From Comamonas sp. (GTDB lineage Bacteria; Pseudomonadota; Gammaproteobacteria; Burkholderiales; Burkholderiaceae_C), in NCBI GenBank assembly GCA_021166775.1, contig JAJPEQ010000003.1, positions 61,347 through 125,346 on the forward strand: DNA of 64,000 nucleotides, given 5' to 3'. Of the stretch, positions 25,655 through 34,243 are shown one piece after another (within the stretch, counting starts at the first letter, position 1; each line of letters opens with the position of its first letter). The position numbers and the translations under genes are program-made. Under the pieces are notes generated by a model. It had not been told where the DNA came from and ran no database searches. It worked only from the letters and a program-made list of their open reading frames with translations.

Positions 25655-25662
<8 letters not shown>

Positions 25663-26437
25663 GGTCTGCCTCCTCCTCGGCCCGGGTTTCGCTGCCCAGA
25701 TAGGCGCTGCGCACCACCGGCTGCGCCATAACCGCCTGCGGCTCGCCCTCGGCGATCTTGCGGCCGTTGTCCAGCACCACCAGGCGCCTGCAGATGCGCA
25801 GCACCTCGCCCAGGTTGTGCTCGATCAGCACGACGGTGACGCCCTGGGCATTGATCTCGGCAATGGTGTCGGCCAGGCCGTGCGCCTCTTTGGAATTGAG
25901 GCCGGCCAGGGGTTCGTCGAGCAGCAGCAGGCGCGGTTTGAGTGCCAGCGCGCGCGCCAGCTCCAAGCGCTTGAGCACGCCCAGCGGCTGCGTTGCCGGG
26001 CTTTGTTCGGCCAGGTGGGCAATGCCCACGCGCTCCAGTTCCTGGCGTGCCTGTGCGAGTTCGTGCGCATCGGACACCTGCAGCAGCGCACCCAGGGGGC
26101 GGCGCGTCTTGCTGCTGGCCGCGGCCATGGCCACGTTGTCCTGCAGCGAGATGCCGCGCAGCGGCCGCACCAGTTGCTGCGACAGCGCCAGGCCCATGCG
26201 GATGCGCTCGTTGATCGCGTGCTCGTTCAGGCGCTTGCCGTCCAGCAGCACCTGGCCACTGGTGGGACGTACCACGCCGGTGATCGCGCGCAGCATGGTG
26301 GTCTTGCCCGCGCCATTGGGGCCGATGAGGCCGAGCAGCTCGCCCTCGGCGACGGTGAAGGACACATCATCGACCGCCAGCAGGCCGCCAAAGCGCACCG
26401 TGACGGATTCGATGGCCAACAGGGGGTGGGCGCTCAT
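25655..26437 (-). CDS. branched-chain-type ABC importer ATPase, LivG-like
   Basis: 260 residues. Walker A is GPNGAGKTTMLRAITG and Walker B LLLLDEPLAGLN. The signature region reads QPLGVLKRLELARAL, a divergent form lacking the usual LSGG, as is common in LivG-type proteins (PYGxQRRLEIARAL). The long insertion QQLVRPLRGISLQDNVAMAA is typical of this subunit. ATG 26437 has GGGAGGGCAAGGC before it and overlaps the LivM stop as ATGA. Confidence 0.92.
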
Positions 26438-27291
26438 GCCTTGCCCTCCCGCGCCTTGCCGGGTGCGAACACGCGCCGCACCAGGCCGGCGATGCCACCC
26501 GGCGAAAAGCGCATCATCAGGAACAGCAAGCCGCCATAGACCAGCAGCTTGTAGTCGCCGATGACCTGGAACCACGCGGGCAGCGCGGAGAGCACCGCCG
26601 CGGCGATCACCACCCAGGCGACCGAACCGATACCGCCGAACACCACCATGGAGAGTACGGTGATCGATTCGATGAAGCCGAAGTTCTCCGCACCGATGAA
26701 CTGCAGGTGGTAGGCCAGCAGCGCGCCCGACAGGCCGGCCAGCGCGGTGCCGATGGCGAACGCCGCCAGCTTGTAGCGCGGCACGTCGATGCCGAGCACG
26801 CGCATGGTGTCCTCGTCCTCGGCGATGCCGTTGAACACCCGCCCCATCCAGGTACGGCGGATGTAGACCGAGAGGCCCGCGACGAAGGCCGCGAGCACGA
26901 TGCCGAAGACCATGAAACCCAGCTTGCCCATGCCGTGGTCCGGAATCGAGGAAACCCCCATCTCGCCGCCCAGCCAGTCCTGCTGGCGCACGAAGCCGAC
27001 GAAGAGGAAGACCACGCCCATGGTGGTGATGGCCAGGAAGTCGTCGCGCACGCGCAGCGAAGACAGGCCGACGACGACGCCCAGCACGCAGGCCAGCAGC
27101 ATGGCCACCGGCAGCGTGGCCAGAAAAGGCCAGCCGGCCTTGCCGAGCATGGCCGCCGCGTAGGCGCCCACGCCCTGGAAGGCCGCATGCCCGAGACTGA
27201 TCTGGCCGCAAAAGCCGGTGATCAGGTTCAGCGACAGCGCAAAGATGACGCTGATCGCCATGGTGGTGAGCAAGGTGATTTCGTAGTCCAT
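26434..27291 (-). CDS. branched-chain-type ABC importer permease, LivM-like
   Basis: 285 residues with eight or nine membrane helices. The family signature GFCGQISLGHAAFQGVGAYAAAML is near residue 30. RVLGIDVPRYKLAAFAIGTALAGLSGALLA is the conserved coupling-loop region contacting the ATPase. It forms the membrane channel with the LivH-like permease, whose stop lies 11 bp upstream. Confidence 0.93.
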   Translation of the reverse strand: MDYEITLLTTMAISVIFALSLNLITGFCGQISLGHAAFQGVGAYAAAMLGKAGWPFLATLPVAMLLACVLGVVVGLSSLRVRDDFLAITTMGVVFLFVGFVRQQDWLGGEMGVSSIPDHGMGKLGFMVFGIVLAAFVAGLSVYIRRTWMGRVFNGIAEDEDTMRVLGIDVPRYKLAAFAIGTALAGLSGALLAYHLQFIGAENFGFIESITVLSMVVFGGIGSVAWVVIAAAVLSALPAWFQVIGDYKLLVYGGLLFLMMRFSPGGIAGLVRRVFAPGKAREGKA

Positions 27292-27302
27292 GTCCGATCA
27301 CC

Positions 27303-28166
27303 TCAGCGCCGCGCAAACAGGCCTTGCGGGCGCACCATGAGCACCACGATCAGGAAGGCGAACGCGATCGCGTTGCGGTCCAGAAACTGGCCGATGTAGA
27401 TCGTGCCGAAGGCCTCGACCACGCCCAGCACCAGGCTGGCCGCGAGCGTGCCCGGCACCGAACCCAGGCCGCCGAGCACGATGATGGCCAGCGCCTTGTA
27501 CGAGGGCACGCTGCCCATCGTCGGCTCGACCAGGTTGTTGAGCAGCGCCACCCATACGCCGGCGAAACCCGCGAGCGCCGAGCCGACGAAGAAATTGATG
27601 TCGCGCACCTGGCGCAGCGAGATGCCGAAGGACTCGGCCATCTGCGGGTCGGTCACCGTCGCCTGGCAGGCCACGCCGATGCGCGTGCGCGACTGCAGCC
27701 AGGCGAGCACGCCGATGATCAGCACCGTGCCCACCATCATCCAGATCTCGATCCGGCTGAGCTGCAGCCCGCCGCCCAGCGCCACCTGGCCCTGCATCTG
27801 CGGCGTGGCAAAGGACAGGCCCTGAGCGCCGAAGGCGATGCGAAACGCCTCCTCGGAGGCGATGTACAGCCCGATCGAAGCGATCAGCGCGACGAAGGGC
27901 GGCTGGCTCAGCAGCGGCTGGTAGGCCAGGCGGTACATCAGCACCCCCGCCAGGCCCGCGATCAGCGCCGCGCCGACGAAGGCCAGCGCCAGGCTGCCGC
28001 TGGCGTTGGTGATCAAGACGCCGGCGTAGGCGCCCAGCGTGAACAGCGAGGCGTGCGCGACGTGCAGGATGCGCAGCAGGCCATACACCAGGGTCAGGCC
28101 CAGGGCGATCATCGCGTAGATGCTGCCCTGTACCAGCCCCTGGACGACAAGTTCGACATACAGCAT
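27303..28166 (-). CDS. branched-chain-type ABC importer permease, LivH-like
   Basis: 287 residues, about eight helices. Starts LYVELVVQGLVQGSIYAMIALGLTLVYGLLRILHVAHASLF, the normal LivH N-terminus with the conserved GLxLxYGxxxxxxxAH pattern. The cytoplasmic coupling segment with SFGISLRQVRDINFFVGSALAGFAGV is near residue 190. It is the second gene of the leftward operon after the binding protein, with 30 bp between. Confidence 0.93.
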   Translation of the reverse strand: MLYVELVVQGLVQGSIYAMIALGLTLVYGLLRILHVAHASLFTLGAYAGVLITNASGSLALAFVGAALIAGLAGVLMYRLAYQPLLSQPPFVALIASIGLYIASEEAFRIAFGAQGLSFATPQMQGQVALGGGLQLSRIEIWMMVGTVLIIGVLAWLQSRTRIGVACQATVTDPQMAESFGISLRQVRDINFFVGSALAGFAGVWVALLNNLVEPTMGSVPSYKALAIIVLGGLGSVPGTLAASLVLGVVEAFGTIYIGQFLDRNAIAFAFLIVVLMVRPQGLFARR

Positions 28167-28196
28167 GGTCTGCCGGCGCCTTTCGCGTCGCGCTGC

Positions 28197-29354
28197 TTAC
28201 TTGGCCTTGGTCGGCGGGGCCAGCAGCACCGGGTCGTGAATCACGCTGTGGCGATGAAACGCCTTGTCCTTGACGATCTGCACCTGCAAATCCTTCTGCA
28301 CCTCATGCAGGTCGTTGAACGAGAGCTTGCCGATCGGCGTGTCGTAGGTGCCTGCGGCAATCGCGTCGCGCAGCGCCGCGCCGCCCTTGCCACCGGTCTT
28401 CTTCAGCCCGTCGATTGCCACCAGCGTGGCGGTGTAGCTGGAGGCGGCGACCATGTCGGAGCCCACGCCGTAGGCCTTCTTGTAGTCGGCGAGGTAGGCC
28501 TTGGTCACGGGCGAGTCGGAGTCGCGATCGAGCGAAGTGGTGACCAGCGTGCCTTCGGACGCCGGGCCGGCGATCTCCATGAACTTCTCGGAGTCGTAGC
28601 CTTCCTGCCCGATGATGGGCACGGTGATGCCCGCCGCGCGCAACTGGCTCACCAGCGGCCCGGCGTTGAAGTAGTAGCCCGAGGCGTAGATGACGTCCGG
28701 GTTGTCCGCCTTGACCTTGCTCACCAGCGGGCCGAACTGGCGGTCCGCCATGCCGTATTCGTACTCGTTGATGATCTTGAGGCCGAGCTTTTGCGCGCCA
28801 TCCTTGAAGCCCGCGGCCAGCGACTGGCCGAAGTCGTTCTTCACGGTGATCAGGGCCACGTTCTTCTTGCCCAGCTCCTGCACCAGCTTGGCGCCACCAC
28901 GACCCTGCACCTCGCCCATCGCCGAGACGCGGAACATGTAGTCGCCCGCGAGCGTCACGTCCGGGTGAATGGAGTAGGCCACGACGTAGGGCACCTGCGC
29001 CTTCTGGAAGATCGACGCGGCGGCGCGCGTGGAGCCCGAATAGGAGCCCGAAACGCCCACCACCACCTTGTCCTTCTCGATCATCTTGGTCACCGCGGGC
29101 ACGGCTTCCTTGGCCGAGGCCTGGTCGTCATAGACCACGAGTTCAAGCTTCTGCCCGGCCACGCCGCCGGCGGCATTGGCCTCGGCCACCGCCAGCTTGG
29201 CGCCATCCAGCGCCGACTTGCCATCGGCGGCGGCAAAGCCGGTGGACGGCACGTTGAAACCGATCTTGATATCGGCCCAGGCCGCGCCCATGGGCAGGGC
29301 AAAGGCGAGCGCCGCGACCAGCAGCTTGGGAGCGAAGGGGGACACAAACTTCAT
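28197..29354 (-). CDS. branched-chain-type ABC importer periplasmic binding protein
   Basis: 385 residues with a signal peptide (about 1-24, ending GAAWA-DIKIG). The mature protein is a two-lobe type I periplasmic binding protein (Peripla_BP_6; LivJ/LivK/urea-binding-like). ATG 29354 has AAGGAG a few bases upstream; the frame extending to 29432 would add an uncharged leader and is rejected. First gene of the operon leading into hutU-hutDH-hutI. The promoter in the gap with hutC overlaps a palindromic site. The context suggests a hut-inducible importer for histidine or urocanate; this is inference. Confidence 0.93.
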   Translation of the reverse strand: MKFVSPFAPKLLVAALAFALPMGAAWADIKIGFNVPSTGFAAADGKSALDGAKLAVAEANAAGGVAGQKLELVVYDDQASAKEAVPAVTKMIEKDKVVVGVSGSYSGSTRAAASIFQKAQVPYVVAYSIHPDVTLAGDYMFRVSAMGEVQGRGGAKLVQELGKKNVALITVKNDFGQSLAAGFKDGAQKLGLKIINEYEYGMADRQFGPLVSKVKADNPDVIYASGYYFNAGPLVSQLRAAGITVPIIGQEGYDSEKFMEIAGPASEGTLVTTSLDRDSDSPVTKAYLADYKKAYGVGSDMVAASSYTATLVAIDGLKKTGGKGGAALRDAIAAGTYDTPIGKLSFNDLHEVQKDLQVQIVKDKAFHRHSVIHDPVLLAPPTKAK

Positions 29355-29409
29355 GAGCTTCTCCTTGGGGATGGACCTCTGGACGGAATACGCCGGGCGT
29401 TGTTTAATG

Positions 29410-29450
29410 CCTATACAACATGATTGATTCAATCCAATGTTGTATATACA
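29410..29450. promoter_or_regulatory. Probable HutC operator in the hut divergent promoter
   Basis: A perfect inverted repeat TATACAACAT (29412-29421) / ATGTTGTATA (29437-29446), 15 bp apart, overlaps the 10-bp palindrome TGTATATACA (29441-29450). On the minus strand TTGGAT (29437-29432) and TATAGG (29415-29410), 16 bp apart, would serve as -35 and -10 for the importer-hut operon. A GntR/HutC repressor bound here would block the promoter. TGTA-ATACA-type palindromes are what HutC-family proteins are known to bind. Confidence 0.65.
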
Positions 29451-29525
29451 TCTCGCAGAAAACGAATTTAGGCGCTGCGCCCGCGCGTGTCAACACGGTT
29501 CAGATCAAATTACGGGTTTACCCTG

Positions 29526-30254
29526 ATGAAAACATCTCCCCCGCACGCTGCCGACACTCGGCAGCCGCCCGCCTTCCAGCGCATCAAGGAGCACGTGCTG
29601 CGCCAGATCCACGACGGCCATTGGCGCGAGGGCGATGCCATCCCGGGCGAGCAGGCGCTGGCGCGCGAGTTCGGCGTCTCGCGCATGACGGTGAACCGCG
29701 CGCTGCGTGAGCTCAGCAGCGAGCAGGTGCTCGAGCGCGTGCAGGGCTCGGGCACCTTCGTCGCGCAGCAGAAATTCCTCGCCACGCTGGTCGAGCTGCG
29801 CAACATCGCCGACGAAATCACCGCGCGCGGGCACACGCATTCAAGCGAGCTTCAACTGCTGGCGCGCGACCGGGCCACCGATTTGCTGGCGCACCAACTG
29901 CGCCTCGCGCCCCGCGCGACGGTGTTCCATTCGGTCATCGTACATCTGGAAAACGGCCAGCCGCTGCAAGTGGAAGACCGCTGGGTCAACCCGCAGGTCG
30001 CGCCCGACTACCTGCGCCAGGACTTCACGCAATGCACGCCCAACGCCTATCTGATGCAGGTGGCGCCGCTGCAAGGCGTGGATTTCCAGATCGAGGCCGA
30101 TACCCCGAACGACGAAGTGCGCCAGTTGCTGCACATGCAGGCGGGCGAGTTCTGCCTGGTGCTGCGGCGCGTCACTTACTCGATGGGCCAGGTGGCCTCT
30201 GTCGCGGCGATGTGGCATCCGGCCAAGCGCTACCGCTTCACCGGGCATATTTGA
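29526..30254 (+). CDS. hutC: histidine utilisation repressor HutC (GntR family)
   Basis: 242 residues. The N-terminal winged helix-turn-helix of the GntR family (PGEQALAREFGVSRMTVNRALRELSSEQVLERVQGSGTFV, about residues 40-80) is followed by a UTRA/HutC ligand domain (about 95-240) ending SVAAMWHPAKRYRFTGHI. HutC represses hut genes and is released by urocanate. It is divergent from the importer-hut operon, with a palindromic operator between. No good SD precedes ATG 29526; an in-frame GTG at 29487 is the alternative. After its stop the DNA abruptly becomes AT-rich. Confidence 0.93.
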   Translation: MKTSPPHAADTRQPPAFQRIKEHVLRQIHDGHWREGDAIPGEQALAREFGVSRMTVNRALRELSSEQVLERVQGSGTFVAQQKFLATLVELRNIADEITARGHTHSSELQLLARDRATDLLAHQLRLAPRATVFHSVIVHLENGQPLQVEDRWVNPQVAPDYLRQDFTQCTPNAYLMQVAPLQGVDFQIEADTPNDEVRQLLHMQAGEFCLVLRRVTYSMGQVASVAAMWHPAKRYRFTGHI

Positions 30255-30320
30255 ACGCTTGGAGACGTAAACTAAGCGCAACAAGTACGAACTATCTGAT
30301 TAAGGAACCACGTGCCTCAC

Positions 30321-30434
30321 ATGCTTGAACTCAAGTACGGCTTGACCACTCAAGAGTTGCTTGATGAAATCAATGGGAAATTCACGGATTCAGGAAATAC
30401 CGAGACCGCTCCGCATCTGTGCGTTTTACTTTGA
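30321..30434 (+). CDS. possible 37-residue hypothetical protein
   Basis: A short frame starting MLELKYGLTTQELLDEING and ending HLCVLL-stop, with AAGGA about 15 nt before the ATG. Composition is intermediate between the island and the host genome. It resembles no family I know and may be a remnant of a gene truncated when the island was formed. Confidence 0.3.
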   Translation: MLELKYGLTTQELLDEINGKFTDSGNTETAPHLCVLL

Positions 30435-30457
30435 ATTTTAGATCAACTGGATCAAGA

Positions 30458-31914
30458 ATGTTAATCAGAGAAGAAAAAAAGGAACTAGTATAATTTTGAT
30501 GATTGTACTTTGGTCTTTTATGTTCGCGCCTTCGGTGACATATTTCACCGATGTGAAAGGTTATTTATTGACCATTGTCTCTGCCATTGTGTTTTCGGCG
30601 CCGTTGCTCAAAAAATGGTCAACAATTGGCTTTGGTTCCATGTTAGCGATTGTTGGGGCGATAAACATCATGCACATGATGTCTTTCGGAACGGTGATGA
30701 ATGAATATTCAATATTGAGTACCAAGAGAACAACAATGGATGAATCTATTGCATTTATTTCATCAATAGATAAAAGTGTATGGATTGCTTCATTAATTTA
30801 TTTGTTCTTGTGTGTCCTGGTACTGCTTGCAATTCGATTGATTCAAAATAAGTGCAATTTTCCAAAAAAATAGTAGTTTTTGGTGTTGTGGCCATTACAT
30901 TTTTTACGCGATATCAATTTTTAGAGGAAATAATTTTCTTGAAAAAAGCCATCGATTATATCCATTAAATATGGTTAATAATTTCATCAAAAGCAAAGCA
31001 ATTGATGAATCTATGTATTACACTCCTGTGATTGAGAAGACTGCTAGTGATGCAGGAGTTGATATATTGGTGTTGGTTCTCGGGGAGAGTGCTAGTGCGG
31101 CAAGATGGTCGCTTTTAGGGTATAAAAAAACGAAACAAATAAACCTTTGGTTGGAATTAAGAACGCGATATCTGCAACATCGATATCCAACGGTCCGTAT
31201 ACGCTATTGGCACTTCCATTCATGTTGCTTGGGGAGTCTGCAGCGGATGCAAAAAATAATTCGAGAGCTTCAATTATTGATTTTGCCAAGGAAAATGGCT
31301 ATAAAACTTTTGTTTTTACTAATTCCAGATTTTATGATCGAGCAGAAGATTTTTTCAATTTAATATTAAGAAGAAATTCTGATGTTTACGTAAAAACTGG
31401 CGACGGAGGATACGATGAAAATTTATCATATTGGCTGGAAGATGCATTAAAAAATAAAAATGCCAAAAAGTTGATAGTGTTGCATACTTATGGAAGTCAT
31501 GTCGCTGTTGATGAGCGTTATCCAAAAGAGTATAGCGTGTTTGATGATGAGTATGATAATAGTATTTTTTACACGAGCATTCTGCTTGATTCGTGGATTC
31601 AAAAGATAAAAACAATTCCGGATAAAAAATCGGCACTTATTTACATGAGCGATCATGGGTTAATGATGCCGCCATGTAGTGATTCATTTCGAGCGGGTTA
31701 TGCAAAAACAAGTTTTGAAGTGCCGCTTTTCATCTGGGCTAGCGAAAATAATTTAATCAGTGATGTGAGACATTCCCTAGATCGACGCGCGGCAATTAAT
31801 TCTGCAAGTTTTTACAATCTGTCAATTAATTTTTTGGGTGGTAAACTTCCGATGTTTATTTTTAATAAAACTGGTGTTTTTAATCCGAAAGATGTTTGCA
31901 ACGTGCAGCGGTGA
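30458..31914 (+). pseudogene. phosphoethanolamine transferase (sulfatase fold), frame broken at four A-tracts
   Basis: As written, the frame is split into three open segments. Adding one A to each of four runs (30474-30480, 30864-30870, 30942-30947, 31124-31130) restores a single frame of 486 residues from ATG 30458 to the stop at 31914. The restored protein has four or five N-terminal membrane helices, then a periplasmic sulfatase-fold domain. It shows VLGESASAARWSLLGY (metal site), ISNGPYTLLALPFML (nucleophile Thr), VLHTYGSHVAVDERYP and YMSDHGLMMPP. This fits EptA/CptA/OpgE-type enzymes that add phosphoethanolamine to lipid A, core or glucans. Either a true pseudogene or, more likely given the pattern, homopolymer under-calling. 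Confidence 0.75.
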
Positions 31915-32083
31915 AAATTTATATCCTGAATCCGTGAATCCCCCATTGATTTCATCTTGATTATTAGAAAAGGAAAACCCCAGACTCCAGGCTGGCGCAT
32001 TGACCGTCATCCCGCTACGCGCGCTGCCGACGGTTGATCTCATTCGATACACGGTACAACACCACTTTCAGGAGGAGCACGCG

Positions 32084-33031
32084 ATGACGCAAGAGAGCCC
32101 TTGGCACGGCCGCATCGATACCGGCGAGCAGGGCGACACGCGCCGCCTGCACCAGATCGTGCGGCTGGGTGACGGCTATGGCGCAGGCGACGCGGTGCTC
32201 GCGGGCTTTGCCAGCGACGCCGGCGTGGCGCGCAACCACGGGCGCATCGGCGCGCGCCACGGCCCGCAGGTGGCGCGCCGCGCGCTGGCCAGCCTGCCGG
32301 CGCATGCGCTCGCCGCCTTCTGGGATGCGGGCGACGTGGTCTGCGAGGGTGATGCGCTCGAAGCCGCGCAAACGGCGCAGGCAGCGCGGGTGCAAAGCAT
32401 CCTCGGGCGTGGCGCGCGGCCGGTGGTGCTGGGCGGTGGGCATGAAATCGCCTGGGCCGACTATCAGGGCCTGCGCGACCACCTGTATGCCGATGGCCGG
32501 GCCGATGGCCGCGCGGCGGGCCGCTTGCTGGTACTGAACCTGGATGCGCACTTCGACCTGCGCGGCAGCCGCCCAGGCCACTCGGGCACGCCGTTCGACC
32601 AGATCCTGCAAGACGCGGCCGAGCGCGGCCTGCCGCTGCGCTACGTCTGCCTGGGCGTCTCGCGCCTAGGCAACACGCCCGCGCTGTACCAGCGAGCGCA
32701 CGCGGCCCAGGTGCATTACGCCGAGGACATCGAGATGCAGGAGCGCTACCTGGACGCGCGCCTGGCCGACATTGATCGCCTGCTGGCCGAGGCCGAGCAT
32801 GTCTACCTGACGATAGACACCGACGTGCTGCCCGCGGCGATCGCACCCGGTGTCTCGGCGCCCGCGCCCTACGGCGTGCCGCTGCCCGTCGTCGAGGCAT
32901 GCCTGCTGCGCGTGAAGGCCAGCGGCAAGCTGCGCCTGGCGGACATCGCCGAGTTCAACCCCGGGCACGACATCGACGGCCACACCGCGCGCGCCGTGGC
33001 GCGCCTGGCGTGGCAGTTGCTGCAGCCCTGA
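32084..33031 (+). CDS. hutG: formimidoylglutamase HutG
   Basis: 315 residues of the arginase/ureohydrolase family. It hydrolyses N-formimidoyl-glutamate to glutamate and formamide, the last step of the four-step hut route. Manganese ligands are visible in [24 protein letters not shown] (DxHxD) and [12 protein letters not shown] (DxD). [21 protein letters not shown] is diagnostic of HutG. ATG 32084 is preceded by a near-perfect AGGAGGAG; the open frame from 32000 has none. It is separated from hutC by the AT-rich island and followed 22 bp later by gltS. TACAAC at 32055-32060 resembles the hutC operator half-site. Confidence 0.94.
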   Translation: MTQESPWHGRIDTGEQGDTRRLHQIVRLGDGYGAGDAVLAGFASDAGVARNHGRIGARHGPQVARRALASLPAHALAAFWDAGDVVCEGDALEAAQTAQAARVQSILGRGARPVVLGGGHEIAWADYQGLRDHLYADGRADGRAAGRLLVLNLDAHFDLRGSRPGHSGTPFDQILQDAAERGLPLRYVCLGVSRLGNTPALYQRAHAAQVHYAEDIEMQERYLDARLADIDRLLAEAEHVYLTIDTDVLPAAIAPGVSAPAPYGVPLPVVEACLLRVKASGKLRLADIAEFNPGHDIDGHTARAVARLAWQLLQP

Positions 33032-33053
33032 ATCGCAAACCGGGGAGAGTCCG

Positions 33054-34232
33054 ATGGAATTCAATGCCGTCTCCACGCTGTGCATCGCGGTGGCGATGTA
33101 CCTGGTGGGCGATCAACTCGTCAAGCGCATCGGCGTGCTCAACCGCTTCTGCATCCCGGCGCCGGTGGTCGGCGGGCTGATCTTCGCCATCGCCGTCACG
33201 CTGCTCAAGAGCAGCGGCGCGCTGAGCGTCGTGCTCGACACCTCGCTGCAATCGCTCTTCATGGTGACCTTCTTCACCACCATCGGCCTGGGCGCGAGCT
33301 TCAGGCTCATCAAGCTCGGCGGCAAGCTGCTGGTGGTCTACTGGATCATGTGCGGCGTGCTGGCGCTGGGGCAGAACGTGATCGGCGTGACGCTGGCCGA
33401 ACTGATGGGCATCCACCCCCTGATCGGCGTGATGGCCGGCGCCGTGTCGATGGAGGGCGGCCACGGCGCCGCCGCTGCCTATGGACAAACCATCGAATCG
33501 CTGGGCGTGCCATCGGCCGTGACCATAGGCCTTGCGGCCGCCACCTTCGGGCTCGTGGCCGGGGGCCTCGCGGGCGGGCCGGTGGCGCAGTACCTGATCC
33601 GCAAGTTCGACCTCAAGCCCGACGCCGAGGAAGCCGAGGAATTCACTCAGGCGGAACGGCAGGAGGTGGGCTTTCACTCCTTCATGGTGCAGGTGTTCCT
33701 GATCACCATCTGCATGGCTGTCGGCGTGGCGCTGGGCGACCTGTTCTCGCGCCTGACGGGCTTCGTGCTGCCCGGCTACGTCGGGGCCATGTTCACCGCC
33801 GTGGTGCTGCGCAACCTGATGGACCGCGTGCGTCCGCAGGCCGTCAACATGCACGAGATCAACCTGATCGGCGACGTCGCGCTGGCGGTGTTCCTGTCGA
33901 TGGCGCTGATGAGCATCAAGCTCTGGGAGCTGGCCGACCTGGCGCTGCCGCTGATCGTAATCGTCGCGGTGCAGGTGGTCTTCATCGTGCTGCTGGCCTT
34001 CTTCGTGATGTTCCGCCTGCTCGGGCGCAACTACGATGCGGCGGTGATGATCTCGGGCTTCCTCGGCCACGGCCTGGGCGCCACACCCAACGCCATGGCC
34101 AACATGGCCGCGATCACCGAGCGCTTCGGCCCCTCGCGCAAGGCATTTTTGATCGTGCCGATCGCCGGCGCCTTCCTGATCGACGTGTTCGGCATGCCGA
34201 TCATCATCACGAAGATCAACCTGCTCAAGTAA
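33054..34232 (+). CDS. gltS: sodium/glutamate symporter GltS
   Basis: 392 residues with ten or more hydrophobic segments in two inverted halves. The paired reentrant motifs are visible as GAVSMEGGHGAAAAYGQ in the first half and GFLGHGLGATPNAMANM in the second, both diagnostic of GltS (ESS family). It imports glutamate with Na+ at the inner membrane. GGGGAG lies before the ATG and the gene is 22 bp after hutG, so it is probably induced together with histidine breakdown, whose end product is glutamate. Confidence 0.94.
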   Translation: MEFNAVSTLCIAVAMYLVGDQLVKRIGVLNRFCIPAPVVGGLIFAIAVTLLKSSGALSVVLDTSLQSLFMVTFFTTIGLGASFRLIKLGGKLLVVYWIMCGVLALGQNVIGVTLAELMGIHPLIGVMAGAVSMEGGHGAAAAYGQTIESLGVPSAVTIGLAAATFGLVAGGLAGGPVAQYLIRKFDLKPDAEEAEEFTQAERQEVGFHSFMVQVFLITICMAVGVALGDLFSRLTGFVLPGYVGAMFTAVVLRNLMDRVRPQAVNMHEINLIGDVALAVFLSMALMSIKLWELADLALPLIVIVAVQVVFIVLLAFFVMFRLLGRNYDAAVMISGFLGHGLGATPNAMANMAAITERFGPSRKAFLIVPIAGAFLIDVFGMPIIITKINLLK

Positions 34233-34243
34233 GGTGCCCGGCG

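Larger units (their letters stand above)
30255..31980. other. AT-rich island inserted between hutC and hutG
   Basis: About 1.7 kb, roughly one-third G+C by eye against about 70% around it, with sharp borders just after the hutC stop and about 100 bp before the hutG start. It holds one interrupted phosphoethanolamine-transferase gene and one small open frame. I see no transposase, integrase, terminal inverted repeats or target duplication. Composition points to horizontal acquisition. Confidence 0.8.

Noticed and set aside
29487..29525. GTG start 13 codons upstream of hutC ATG
   Set aside because: It has no SD and the added residues are unlike HutC N-termini; kept only as an alternative.
30458..31150. 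Programmed ribosomal frameshifting in the phosphoethanolamine transferase
   Set aside because: Four separate shifts of the same sign would be needed in one gene; missing bases in homopolymers is far simpler.
30255..31980. Insertion sequence or prophage fragment
   Set aside because: No transposase, integrase, terminal inverted repeats or target-site duplication could be seen.
32000..32083. Upstream extension of hutG
   Set aside because: The 28 extra residues are unconserved and hydrophobic-poor; ATG 32084 has a near-perfect SD.
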